Source of the DNA: Tubiluchus corallicola
Lineage: Eukaryota; Priapulida; Priapulimorpha; Priapulimorphida; Tubiluchidae
Assembly (NCBI GenBank): GCA_030141605.1
Contig: JAQGDQ010000041.1
Coordinates: 436,001-500,000, forward strand
DNA length: 64,000 bases
Direction of reading: 5' to 3'
The position numbers and the translations under genes are program-made. Every line of letters starts with the position of its first letter. Position 1 is the stretch's first letter. The notes beneath the pieces were generated by a model, which worked only from the letters and a program-made list of their open reading frames with translations, was not told the DNA's origin and did not search any database. Of the stretch, positions 39,274 through 51,004 are shown piece after piece.

Positions 39274-39985
39274 TGGTTACAGATGTTATTCAATAAAACA
39301 AATGAAAACATATGACAGTTTCAAATTCACATCAAGATCATTTGTTCAATAACACTTCATTAAATGTAGTTCAGGAAGAGACTGAGTATATCATCTGACT
39401 TAAAAACTGAAAAGCACATCTCTATGAAAGTTAATAAAGCAAACATAATACTAGGCATGATAAATTGGACATTCATTAATAAAAATGTAAGCATAGTTAT
39501 CATACCATATATTTCTAAAGTACATCAAACTGTGGAATATGTTAGTCCTAGTTTGCTAAAGACAACACGTTTGATTGAGGGTGTCCAAGGAAAGGGTACA
39601 AAAATGGTTGATTTGCTGAAGAATGATCCTTATTGTCTGCGACTTAAGCGTCTAGGTCTACAAACATTAATTATTAACTAGAATGACGTGTGCCTGCCGA
39701 CATAATACAAACTCTCAAAGTCATTAAAGGAAATGAAGTGGAGGTTAGCAACTTCCAATTTAAGAGTCATGGGAGGACCATGCAAGGACACCAGTTACAA
39801 TGGTACAAGAAAAGAGCAAAGATAATTTAAGAAAATAGTTTTTAGCCATAAGATAGTGAGAACTGCTTACTGGAGGAATATACTTGTATATATGTGGAAT
39901 GGTTTACCTCAAAGGCCCATTTTAGTAATTACAGTTAATCGGTTTAAAAGGGCCATCCATCCTAATGCTGAACTATGTTGTCACT
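39171..39985 (+). mobile_element. LINE ORF2, C-terminal half of reverse transcriptase (inverted segment)
   Basis: The + strand frames carry IDDCKTCSRVGTYDEI (position of the catalytic ADD motif, degenerate), then YYNWLQMLFN, SMKVNKANIILGMINWTF, a Y-S-VHQTVEYVSPSL block, EGVQGKGTKMV, RLKRLGLQTL and WNGLPQ..VNRFKRAI. This is the usual order for the thumb and C-terminus of CR1/L2-type LINE proteins. Several stops and frameshifts mark it as dead. It stops exactly where the opposite-strand RT segment begins. Confidence 0.7.
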
Positions 39986-41760
39986 TGATTGTAGTGACAA
40001 ATGACGGGACGCTAGTCCCCGGGGAAATACAATCAGTGATATCATTAATAAAGATAAGGAAACAGTATAGGCCACTCAAGGTTTCTTGGGGAATACCACT
40101 TACAGTAGGGCGCCATTCAGTGAAAATACCATTAAGAACAACACGATGGAAATGATGGGTAAGAAAGTAGCTGACCACTTAAGAAGCTTACCTCTTACAC
40201 CAAAATATTCCATCTTAAGTAAGAGACGTTTTGGGGGACAGAATCAAATGCCTTTTTAAAGTCGAGATAAAGTACATCAATACCAAGCGAAGTAGGATAT
40301 CAAAGAATCTAGTCGACTGATTTAAACACGGACGTAGATTAAAACGATTGAATGAAGTGGAATGGAACCATGCCGTAATTTACATATGCGTTCAGTTTGG
40401 ATGAGAAAGGTTTGAACCTTGTCTCACAACACAGATTCGGATTCAAAGCAATTGACAACTACTGATAACAAAATATGGGATGAAGATAATCAGACGAAGG
40501 ACATGCATTTGGCTGTTTAGGGATGGTGTTAACATTACAGTTAAACCAACATTGAGTGAGGACTCCAGAATCAAGAGTTTTACGGAACAAAAGAAAAAAG
40601 GGAAAGTAAGCTGAAGAACACAGGATTTCAAAATAAAGCCATGAACTTCAAATGGCCTTGTAGCCTGAAATAGTGTTAAGTTAATAAGGTTAGCATACAC
40701 ATTGTTAATACTGAATTTGTAATTCAGAGAATCAGCATTCCAGCCAGAAGAAGGAATAGGCAAGACATTATCATCAGACTTATGAGAGAAGAAAGATGCA
40801 AGAACATCATTTATTGTAGAAGTGACCTGCTCGCTAAAAGGCTTCAAAAGAGTATAAAACTTACTACCTGACGACTTGGCATTTTTGCTCAGTCCACTTG
40901 CGAGTCCAATTTCATACCTCATCCTTGCATGGCGAATAAACAACCTTAACTGCTCGGATTGTCTGGTACAGTCAGCATGTGTGTTAGACAAATTAGTATG
41001 GCTCCACAACCTCCAAAGTTTAAGCTTCTTAGATTTAGCTTGACAAACACACTTGTCATTTGCCCAGGGTCGGACCTTTTACGATCAGACTTAAAGGTTC
41101 CCCTTAGTGGGACAAAATTATCAACAGCATCACGAAAGTTGATTTTTTTCAGGACAACTGGATAGTAGAAGTTCTAAAAAATTCTTATCATGAATAGGAA
41201 ATTAACATGCTGGGTTTACAAAATTTTCATTAATTATTTCTAAACACAAAACATCAAAAACACTGCTAAACTAAGTTAGGCATATCGAAATCACCACAAA
41301 TCACAGTATCATTATTAGCACATAAATCAATTGCTTTTCCAATTTCACAAAGAACACCAGTATTACAAATACCAAATGTAGCAATATAAACAGAGTTACA
41401 TGAATGATAAACACATAAAATATTCAACTTTTGTATGTTAATGCTATTAATTATATTACAGACCGAAATTTAGATTGGATTCATGAGAAACAAGTCTGCG
41501 AACATAGAGTTTTTCTACAGCACGATACCAGTATCCTTAACTATTACCCATACGTTCTTGCTCGATGTATATGAATTATATATATATCATTACAGTGACC
41601 ATATGAAAACGCCAAAAAGGTTGTACGGTATGCATGTGCGTATTACATAACCCAGTCTTAAGTTCTTTACACACAAGGCCACCAAAATTAAAGCCATAAC
41701 AAGTGTCAACAATTGACTGGGTAGCAAAGGTGAGTTTGAGTTGAGTTAAAGCCGCAGAAA
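39983..41760 (-). mobile_element. LINE ORF2, endonuclease to first half of reverse transcriptase
   Basis: Read on the - strand: an endonuclease remnant (VCKELK..., LCVYHSCN, DTVICGDFDMPN at about 41410-41270), the linker (FRDAVDNFVPL, then RLFIRHARMRYEIGL and SGSKFYTLLK at 41150-40800), RT motifs GIDVLYLDFKKAFDSVP (about 40245-40300), then FHRVVLNG, SGIPQETLSG and FLIFINDI (40160-40020), ending at the degenerate catalytic FADD position near 39985. Multiple stops and frameshifts. The rest of the RT lies on the opposite strand next to it, so the 3' half of the element has been inverted. Confidence 0.75.
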
Positions 41761-42448
41761 CTTACCTTACCAAAATTAAATGATCCCAAGGATTAAACTT
41801 TTAATACATACGGCTGCTATTAAATGTGACTACTAAAAATAGAATAATCGTAACAACAACAATATAAAGTTCAGCCAAAAAAAACTCAAGGTTAATTAGT
41901 GGTTATAAAATACGAAAACACAAAATTAGCATAAAAACGGTAGAAAACTCTGCCATGATGTTTTAGCTTAGCAGGTCACGATATCTCAAAAACTAATGCA
42001 CCGAGCAATTTGCACGACTTCGTCACAGTTGTAAAAACCTTCTACAAGTGAACTAAAACATTTTTTGAGTTGTTGTTACCCAGCTGCCCACGATGCGTTG
42101 CTCACCCAATTTGAAAAAAGAAATAATTAAAATTGTTTCCATAAAACAATCTTTGAAATGTGTTGTTAAGAACTGGTCTGGTAAACCCACACAGAACTCC
42201 TGACAACTCCTTGTGCCGGAAGTCCTATGGATAAAGCAACTGATTTGCCTCTACTTTCCTGAAAGTGCAAAATGCTTATTATAAAACTAAAATGTTGAAT
42301 AGACATTCTAAAAATTAATATTTTCGGGCAAACATCAAACGAGTTCTTTAATTCGAATTTGATTCAAAGCTAAAATTATGGATTCGAATAATTCATCGCT
42401 TCAATTACATAAGTTCTTTATCACTAAAGGTTGAAATAATATGCGTAT
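41761..42448. other. Intergenic, nothing recognised
   Basis: AT-rich DNA with no feature supported, possibly the decayed 5' part of the LINE that ends at about 41760. Confidence 0.35.
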
Positions 42449-42522
42449 ATCTCTAGATAATGACACCCTTTTGGTGTCAGCATCTAGAGATGTATCAAAT
42501 TGGTACCGCTTGTACCAATTTG
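42449..42522. repeat. Two adjacent perfect hairpins
   Basis: Hairpin 1 (42449-42491): ATCTCTAGAT and TGACACC pair with GGTGTCA and ATCTAGAGAT around a CTTTT loop, with a 2-nt internal bulge on each side. Hairpin 2 (42496-42522): CAAATTGGTAC pairs with GTACCAATTTG around CGCTT. They lie about 70 bp from the LTR element's insertion site. Whether they belong to an older element is unknown. Confidence 0.8.
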
Positions 42523-42597
42523 CACTCCCCTGACTAACGTTCCCACTTTTTTGCGCGTTTTTCTCACATTTTTTTCTGTGTTATTAGTGGTACAATG

Positions 42598-42965
42598 TGT
42601 TGTGTTTTGTTTCTGTTGTATTAAGGCTCGTAGAGAAAACCGGAACACACACAGTAAAATAAAACTACTTTATTTAGCAAGAATTCTACACACAAAAGTA
42701 TGAAGGAACTAGAAAAGATTGTACTAAACGTGAAAATCTGGAAAACGTTTAAGTATATCTGAAAAGGTAAGTATACAATTACAAGTCCGTGTTAGATCTG
42801 CGTGCTCTGTGTGTGAACCCATGTCGGCAGTTTGCTTCGCCTTATATAGCGCGCTGTAGAAACTTCTTGAACAAATGTTCGAGAACAATCCAGACAGTAA
42901 GACGGTCATTCCGATGGAACATTCTAGGATTTTTATGCAATCCTACTTGACATCAGTGATCTCCA
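42598..42965 (-). repeat. 3' LTR of the Ty3/gypsy element
   Basis: Matches 47321-47686 end to end with scattered substitutions and one small indel near its + strand start. It has TG..CA termini, and TATATAG (near 42845) may be part of the LTR promoter when read on the - strand. Confidence 0.92.
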
Positions 42966-42982
42966 CAGCACCTCCCCACCGA
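42966..42982 (-). other. Polypurine tract
   Basis: On the - strand GGTGGGGAGGTGCTG lies directly before the 3' LTR, the position where plus-strand DNA synthesis of LTR elements is primed. Confidence 0.65.
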
Positions 42983-43046
42983 AATTGATGCTGTCTCCAA
43001 AGCATCAGCCACAAAGTCTCTCTCTTGGCTTGGGTGTCCTCTTGGA

Positions 43047-45860
43047 TCATTTGGCATTGTCCGGTCCATACTCAGGCACATGTGGCTTGGTCTCGGACAT
43101 GGACTGAGGTGCTCTGGTCTGCTTCAGGGTTTCTGGCAATTCTTCCAGGATCTCCACTGGATGATCAGGTGGAAGCTCAGAAGAAAGATCCGTCTCCTCA
43201 CCAGGCTCGTAGTCCTCTGCAGAAGAGTAGCGTGGACGTAGCTTTTCCCAGTGTCGTCTCCACACTGGACCATGAGGAAAGACCTTAACGTTGAAGCAGC
43301 GAGTACCCAAAGCTTTCTTGATGACCGCTGGTACCCATCGGGGATGTCCATCTCGATGAAGTCCATAGTACAGAGCATAGACAGGCTCTCCAGCCTTGTG
43401 CTGCTTGGTGACCTTGGCGATACCTCCCGAGTCTGAGTGCAGCGAGATGGCTCCTTGGATTGCTTGCCCTGAGTGGTGTGTGCTGGCGAGGGTAGCAAGG
43501 AGTCGATCCTTGTCAGTATCTGTCGAGACATCAAGAGTTCATTCGGAGAGAATCCACAGGATGTCAGTGTTCTCTGGTACAGCATCAGAAATGCTTGAAG
43601 AGCTCGTTTCGGGGGCAGAGAAGACTTTCTGAGTGCTTGCTTAAATGTCTGCACCAATCGTTCTGCTGCTCCATTGGTAGCTGGATGGTATGGTGCTCCT
43701 GTGAGATGTGTGATCCTATGTTCTCTGCACCAGCTCTGGAATGCATCAGACATGAAGGTTGATGCATTGTCTGTGACCAGCGTGTGAGGTAATCCGAAGT
43801 GAGCAAAGTCCTCTTCCAGCAGATCTAGAGTGGCTCTAGTGGACGTGGAAGACGTAGGGTGAATGCATGGATACTTTGAGTAAGACCCGTGATCACCAGC
43901 CAGTTTGCACCCATGAAGTTTATGCGTGATCCAGGTGTAAGTGGCTCCATGGCTTCTCTGGTAGCATCCATGGGTGAACTGCAGGCTTGGATGGCTTGTT
44001 TTGATGTTCTCCGCATGAGTCACATCGTCGGCTAGCCATGTCGATAGCTGCATCGATACCAGGGCCAGTAGACAGCAGTTCTTGCCAACTGTTTCATGCG
44101 TTCCATGCCGAAGTGCCCGATATGCAGTAGATCCAGGATCTTGGATTGCAGGCTTTGTGGAATCACAACTCTTGATCCATGGATGAGGCACCTGTGGCAG
44201 ATACTGAGTGAATCCGACAATTTCTGGAACTTTTCGACTTCTTCGTTGATCTCAGCGTGTTGGGCGGCCATCCTTCTTGGACGTAGTGCATGACCGTAGC
44301 TAGCACTGGATCTTTCCCTGACTCTTGTCGGAGGATGTTGGCTTAACTTGAAGACTGAGAACTTTAATGGCACACACTGTGTCCATGTGTTCACCATTTT
44401 CCTCCCTGTCGAAGTCGTTGTCGTCTCCAGATCACTAAGGGCATCTGCATTGCCGTGATCTGCTGTGTTCCGGTACTCAATGGTGTAGTCAAACTGGTTT
44501 AGCCACAGGGCCCACCGAGCTAGACGATTAGCTGTAAGAAGTGGCGTCCCTTTCTTCGGTCTGATGAGTGAAGTCAGTGGCTTATGATCAGTCACCAGTG
44601 TGAAATGACGCCCGTAGAGGTACTGGTAGAATTTCCGTAAGCCGAAGATTATGGCCAGGGCTTCCATATGTATTTGGCTGTAGTTCCTTTCTGCAGCTGT
44701 GAGAGTCTTGGACACATTGGCAATTGGGCGCTCGCTTCCGTCCGGATAGCGATGAAACAGGACAGCTCCAATTCCAACGTTGGATGCGTCACAAGCCAAT
44801 CCCAGAGGCTTGTCTGGGTCGAAATGCACAAGGACTTGATCTGAGGATAGCACATTTTTCAGCGGTTGAAATGCTGTTTGCTCCTCATCTCCCCACTTCC
44901 AGGGGATTGTCTTCTTGGTCAAGCGGTAAAGAGGATCTGCCATAGTAGCCAGGTTTGGGATGAACTTCCCGTTGAACTGAACCGAGCCAAAGAAAGCAAG
45001 CTCGAGATGTCTGTAGGAGGCGGCATCTTCATGACTGCCTCGACATTGGATCCTTTTGTGACTCCTTTGGCTGCTAAGGTGTGTCCAAGATATTCAATAC
45101 TTGGTTGTGCGAACAAGCACTTTTTACGACGACATCTGAGTCCTTTGTCGTTCAGACGAGTGAGCAAGCGTCTCAGGTTGCTCAGGTAATCCTTTGCGTC
45201 TTGCCCGCTGACAAGGATATCATCTTGGAAGACGGCAACTCCAGGCAGATCACTGGTCAGGTTCTCCATGATCTCCTGAAAGTAACCAGGCGCTGACTTG
45301 ATTCCGAAAGGAAGTCATTGCTGCAGGAGTACACCACGGTGGGTACTGAGAGCTAGCCTGCATTGACTCTCGGGTGCCAGCTTAATCTGGTTGTATGCAT
45401 CAGCAAGGTAGATGTTCGTGTAGCCACATCCGCTTCCCAGCTTCTGCATCAGTTCCTCTGGGAGTGGCATTGGATGACGGTGGTCCTCTAGCTGATCGTT
45501 GATGCCGACTGAGTAGTCACCATAGATCCACAATTTGTGCTTCTGGGTGCCCGGAGTGTAAGCTTTATGAATCGGTGCCACTGGCGTTCCGTATTCGTTG
45601 AACTGGACTGGCTTCCAGACACCTTCGGCGATGCCTTCTTCATAACCTTTGGCCAGGTCATCTCGAAGAGCGAATCGAACCAGTCGTGCCTTGTGAAAAA
45701 CCGGCTTCGCGTCAGACTCGAACTTCACTTCCAGTTCGAAGTCCTTAAGACCCCAATTCTTCTTTGAAGAGATCTGGGAACTCGTCACACAGGTTGTGGC
45801 AATGTCGTTGCAGGGAAGCATAAGTCGTGTAACAGGTCTCCGGATGTGACGCTTTTGCAC
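43047..45860 (-). pseudogene. pol remnant: reverse transcriptase, RNase H, integrase
   Basis: On the - strand: RT from about 45860 with VWKPVQFNEYGTP and YLADAYNQIKL; an in-frame TGA at 45315-45317; then LPFGIKSAPG and FQDDILVSG (the YxDD catalytic box, about 45205-45230). A frameshift near 44940-45000 leads into RNase H (LACDASNVGIGAVL, IHMEALAI, TDHKPL). A further shift near 44030-44190 leads into integrase (H..H zinc-finger remnant, LVTDNAST at 43761-43780, YHPATNGAAERLVQTFK). A last shift near 43310 reaches the C-terminal WRRHWEKLRPR tail. One nonsense change and at least three frameshifts: inactive. Confidence 0.9.
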
Positions 45861-45953
45861 CCTTGCTCTTGTCTTGACTCTCTATGCTTCTCAGTCCTAG
45901 TGCATTGTCTACAGAAATTCCCAGCTACTGGATAGCATTTCGTCCAAGCAGGT

Positions 45954-47276
45954 TCAGGTCAGGCATATTGGTGACGATGTAGAATATTGAGCTTTGTTTG
46001 CCAGTTCTTGGATCCTTGGTTTGGCCGATGAAAGTTCCCAGCACTGGCAGGTCATGCTTGCTGGCAGACTCGTAGCGATGTCTGAAGTCATCCAGCTTTG
46101 GCTTGCCCAGTTGCTTCCAGACCGGTACTGAAAAAGAAAATTTCCCGATGTTGCAGTGTCAAGTTCCATTGTTAACTGTTGGTCTTGGATGTCGACTTTG
46201 ACGTCCAATCTAGGAGAGTCGTCGGGAACTTCTCCAAGGACCGCCTTGACAAGCTTATCTTTCCCGATTCTTCTCACGGACTTTCCAGATTTTTGGTCCC
46301 GTTGCTGTCGTTGCTTCTTCATGTAGACAGCCTCCAAATGTCCTTTCTTGTCACAGAAATGGCACTTGGCATCTTTATATGGACAGTCAGTCACTTTGTG
46401 GCCCTTTCTACAACGGTAGCACTTTGTATTCGTGTCTGTGGAATGTGACTGCTGCTGGTTCTTACGTTGACCCATGTTCTGGTTCAGCTTGACTTTGTTG
46501 ACAGGCCTGGGCTTGGGACCGTAAACAGTTTCCTTGACAGCTTTTGCCGCGTCTTCAGTCTCGGCAGCGATTTGGATAGCATGGGTGAAAGTCAGCTCTT
46601 CATCCTTGATTTTGAAGATAGCTTTCAAAACAGCTTTGTTATTGATGGAGCATATGAACCTCTGTCTCAGAGCTTCATCTAGTGGGTTTCGGATTGAAGG
46701 AAAGTCACATGTAGCAGCGTCTTGGCATATGCGGGCTGCTAACTCATGGGGTGTTTTGCCTGGCTTCCTTTGCATGTTACTCCAGAACTTGAAACATTCA
46801 CGCAGTATGAAAAGATTCGGGTCAAACTCTTCCTTCATAAAGTCGACAATTTCATCAATTGTCAGTTCTTTGATATCCTTGGGTGGAGACTGTTGTGTCG
46901 CTAGATTTGCCAGTTGTTTGTAAACACATACAGTCTGATTTGTTAGGAAAACTTGAGCCTGGCATTGGTCAGGCACTGCGTTGGCTGCCACGAAGGTACA
47001 AAATCTTGACCAGTAGTCAGGCCACAGTTCAGAAGTAGGATCGAAAGCAGCAAATGGTGGAATGGCAGCTGTAAGTGTGGATGCATGTGGTAGGTGGGTG
47101 CTTGGGCTGTAGTTCTCTTCAGGAGTTCGAGCCTGAAGCAGCCTCCTCATAGCATCCATATCTTCTCTATGTTGCTGTGCCTGCCGATCCATTTGTTCTC
47201 TCTGCTGATCTAACTGCTGGTGGAGGAGCTTGATAAGTTCGCCCATCTGCTCTGCCATCATTGCTTGAATAAACAA
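45954..47276 (-). pseudogene. gag remnant with zinc knuckles and protease start
   Basis: A long frame with a Q-rich coiled N-terminus, a capsid-like region (WPDYWSRFCTFV, FWSNMQRKPGKTPHELAA) and two zinc knuckles. Both knuckles are damaged: the first has one residue too few between its second C and H (CYRCRKGHKVTDC), and the second has Y in place of the final C (CHFCDKKGHLEAVY). The protease active site reads ELDTATSG, with A where the family has G, and the frame shifts just after it. So the frame is open but its key sites are lost. Confidence 0.85.
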
Positions 47277-47320
47277 CTGTCCACTGAGTTACCAAGGATC
47301 CTGTCGAATGCCCCAATATT

Positions 47321-47686
47321 TGTTGTGTTTTGTTTCTCTTGTAAGGCTCGTAGAAAAAAACAGAAAACACGCCGTAAAATAAAACTACTTTATTTAGCGA
47401 GGATTCTACACACAAAAGTATGAAGGAACTAGAAAAGATTGTACTAAACGTAAAAATCTGGAAAACGTTTATGTATATCTGAAAAGGTAAGTATACAAGT
47501 TTAAGTCCGTATTAGATCTGCGTGCTCTGTGTGCAAACCCGTGTCGGCAGCCTGCTTCGCCTTATATAGCGTGCTGTAGAAACTTCTTAAACAAATGTTC
47601 GAGAACAATCCAGACAGTAAGGCGGTCATTCCGACGGAACATTCTACGATGTTCTATGCAATTCTACTTGATGTCAGCGATCTCCA
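47321..47686 (-). repeat. 5' LTR of the Ty3/gypsy element
   Basis: Pairs with 42598-42965. Internal sequence starts with AATATTGGGGCATTCGACAG on the - strand; a TGG near its start fits a tRNA primer-binding site, but the matching tRNA is not identified. Confidence 0.9.
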
Positions 47687-47691
47687 CAATG

Positions 47692-49138
47692 GTATTCCAA
47701 TTTTTCTGTGACCACCAGCATGAGTGCTGGAGGCTGTTTTGTTTGGAAATCTTGCTCAATCTGTCCATCCCATAGATGTTTCTTTCTCATGCCGTCCATG
47801 GAATGCATAATATTCGACACAGACACCTCTTGTTGAAACTGTCCAACTTTTCATACATTAGTAATGTTAGAACCAGACTGTCCATTTCATACACTAAAAC
47901 AGAGATTACATTTGCTGCTGTCTACTCCCTACTTCATCTCCAGACTAACAAGTCTATTCAACCAGACGCAAGAGAAATTTGCAACTACAGCAGAGTGGTC
48001 AGATCTGTAACTGAAACTGAAATAAACATTACTACAAGCCACATGGTCATGGAATACAGGCCAGCTAGACTTTGGTCTTATCTACATGAGATTTTTGATT
48101 TTGATTTATATTTAGTCCGAGAAGAATTTCAGATTTAAATTGACTTTTGACTTTGAACTGTTCGATCAAGGGCATTGACTACCCTACTTTTACATCTACC
48201 ACTACAACAAGTAGTCGAAGGGGGTTTGTGCTACTCACACTCTATGAGTCGGGAGTCTCTTGCAATTTTGCGTTGACTCACTGACTCAGTAAACTATACT
48301 GCGATATAAAGTCGAGGAAACATGTCGGAGTAACGTATTTTATGAAATTGGAAGTCAAAATCAAATCAAACCAAATCAGTTAAAAACAAATACATCAGAC
48401 AAAAAAAGACAGAAAATTTAAGAAACCGAAAAACTGATAGACCAACAATATTCTTTGTATGATGCGTCTTACCCTGTTCTTAATTTACTTGATGTAGACA
48501 ATCATTAGAAATCTCCTGATAAATTCATGCGCTGCGAATGCAGAATTTTAACGCTGATTACAAATCTCCTTACCTGTGCTGGACTGCTGCCTGGTTACAT
48601 TAAAAAGTTGCTACTTTACTTTCAAGTCTCGTGACATTGCTAGTTACAATATGAATTTCAAAATACTGTATACAAGTATCGTGACTTGTACAGCTCTGTA
48701 CTATAAAGATATATGCATTTATATATAGATATTTTCAAACTAGTGACAACTTTATTCAGCATTAACGTACGTTTGGGTGGCCGTTTTCAGCTCATTGGCT
48801 ATAACTGCTACAATAGTGATTACTCCCGTACACTGTTTCGTGATCCAACTGCGCTTTCTACATAATTAATTTGCATTGATTTAGAAATTCATGACCTGAA
48901 ATTTTCTGGTTAGAAAAGTATTTTATACTGATTATAAATCTGCCGGTCTGAGGAGGACACATGTTGACGCTTGTACTGTTTTCAAAAGTGGCTTGATTAC
49001 AAAATCTATTGATCTGTGCTGGCTACAGAAACAGTTAATGCTGGTTACAAATTTCGTAGCCTGGCTGATTACAGAAGCCTCTTCAACTATTATATTTACA
49101 TGATCAGTTTTTGAACTGTGAAATTGAAACTGACAAAC
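47692..49138. other. Intergenic, nothing firm recognised
   Basis: A + strand frame at 47776-48138 is open for 120 codons but shows no family motif, repeat structure or splice context. The remainder is AT-rich and featureless. Confidence 0.35.
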
Positions 49139-51000
49139 AAGTACAAATGTAAGAAAGTTTGGTGCAAGAAAGTTTGTTACGAGGAAAGTTTGGTATTGGT
49201 GAAATTTGGCAATAGGAATTTTGATGCTAGGTACTATGATCTTTTGATAAAAGGAATTTTTAGTACGAGGAAAATGTGGTACCAGGATTGTTTAGTACGA
49301 AGACATATTAGTACAAAGAAGTTTTGAACTTTTGGTACTAGGAAAATATGGTACGAAGAAAATTTCATACTAGGAAAGTTTGGTACTGGAAAATGTGACA
49401 CTAAACGAAAAAAGAGTTATCTATAATGCAGTATAAAATAATTGTTTCAACCCGAAAATAGGAAGTTCCCTATAGAGAAATGTATCCGCGGGGAGGAAAG
49501 TTGGTAAAACGATAGTTTGGTTTATTAAAATGCTCAAAACATAATAATTAATAGTGCATGACAGCTAAAATTTTATCACACATTTGAGAATTCCGCAAAT
49601 CTGTAAGGTCTCTCTGAAAGACTCGGTCAATTTGTTCTTTTTTCGGGAAAAATGGTGTTTTTTCTTTTACAAACCTTGTCAAACTAAGATGAGAACAAGG
49701 CAATGATGGGGCAATCACTGGAATTTGTAAAGAACATTTTGTAGCATAGTTTGGTTTTGCGCGAGGCACACAATATGGAGTGAGAGCTGTTCTTCTTGGT
49801 GCTTTTACTGCTGCTGCTGGCGGTGCGGGGTAAAAATGGTACATGAAAAAATGGCACGGTAGGTATAATGGCACAAATGGAAAAATAGGGAAAAAATGGC
49901 ACATATGTTATTTGCATTTAATTGGTTTCTATAATAAAACTAGAACGTGTTCAGTACTGCCAAAGCTAAACAATCCTAAATTTGTTCCTCTGATTCTTTT
50001 GATTAAAAAAAGTAAACACAAAGATAAACGAGCAAACATACAAAAACGTACATGTATTAGTATTGTATAGACTAGCAAAAACTCACAAAATATTTGTTCA
50101 TTAAATAGATTTATAATCAATAATGTACGAATGTTCCGCATAGTGTTTATCTACATTTTTAACCATTAATTTTAACGATGGTAATAAAGTGCCAAATATG
50201 TACGTGCCAATTCACCTTATAATGCTATACACATTAATAGGCAAAGGTTAGAGACAGCGTTACACAGTTGTACAAGCGAGAATATCTCGAAATGGAACTG
50301 GAACTTACTTGTAGTTGTTTGTCCAGGTAGAGATAACACGTAAACACTCCCTCTGAGACCACTAGGAAATGCTTTACGAATGTTTTTTTGTACATGGTGT
50401 TCCGTCAAGTTTTGCGAGAAAAGAACCGGCGAAAAGATTCCCAATTTGGCACCCGATATCTGCCTTCTCCACAAAGTTTTTTGGAAATCTGTTAGTTAGT
50501 TTTTGCGTAATAAGCTCGCTGTCATAGCAGACAAAAAGCAAACAAACAGAAAAGTAAACAAACTCTGTTGAAGTTAAACTTCATTGGTAAAGGTAAAAAT
50601 AACTAAAATAATTATCCTCTACTGTAACCCTAACCCGAAACACATATTTTACTAAGCGTACCATTTTTACCAGGGCCACTTTTTCCTGTGCCATGTTTAC
50701 CTACATTCGCTGCTGACAGTGGCGATAGTGATGGTGTAATACTTCCTCAGTACTAAGCTTTCCTAGTACCAAGCTTGTTCCGTACCATTTTTACATTGTA
50801 CCATATTTACTTGTACGAAAAATGCTTGACAAAACTTCGCTAGTACTGTATTTACTAGTACCATGTTTTCTCTGTAGCAAATTTTCCCAGTACCAAAATT
50901 TCCGCATACCAGAAATTCTTAGTAGAAAATTATCCCACTACCAAAATTTCAATGTACCAAAATTACAATGACCAAACTTACTTATACCAAACTTACAGTG
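49139..51000. mobile_element. Foldback-like element with arms of short diverged repeats
   Basis: The left arm (about 49139-49413) repeats GGTACTAGGAAAATATGG-type units of about 20 nt. The right arm (about 50745-51000) repeats the reverse complement (CCTAGTACCAAGC, CAGTACCAAAATTT). An inner pair of arms uses AAAATGGCAC-type units: 49828-49906 on the left and GTGCCATGTTTACC-type sequence at 50650-50705 on the right. Nested inverted arms built from short tandem repeats are the hallmark of foldback elements. The unique core (49907-50645) holds possible - strand coding pieces. Confidence 0.5.
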
Positions 51001-51004
51001 CACT

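Larger units (their letters stand above)
42598..47686 (-). mobile_element. Ty3/gypsy-type LTR retrotransposon, decayed
   Basis: A complete but dead element in - orientation. LTRs start TGTTG and end TCCA, are about 368 and 366 bp, and look roughly 90% identical by eye. The 5-bp target duplication CAATG flanks both ends (42593-42597 and 47687-47691). Order on the - strand is LTR, gag with zinc knuckles, protease, reverse transcriptase, RNase H, integrase, LTR, the Ty3/gypsy order. A purine-rich tract abuts the 3' LTR. Breaks in every enzyme region show it is non-functional; LTR divergence points to an old insertion. Confidence 0.92.

Noticed and set aside
47776-48138. 120-codon + strand frame right of the LTR element
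   Set aside because: No family motif, no splice signals in context, and no repeat relation seen; length alone is weak evidence.
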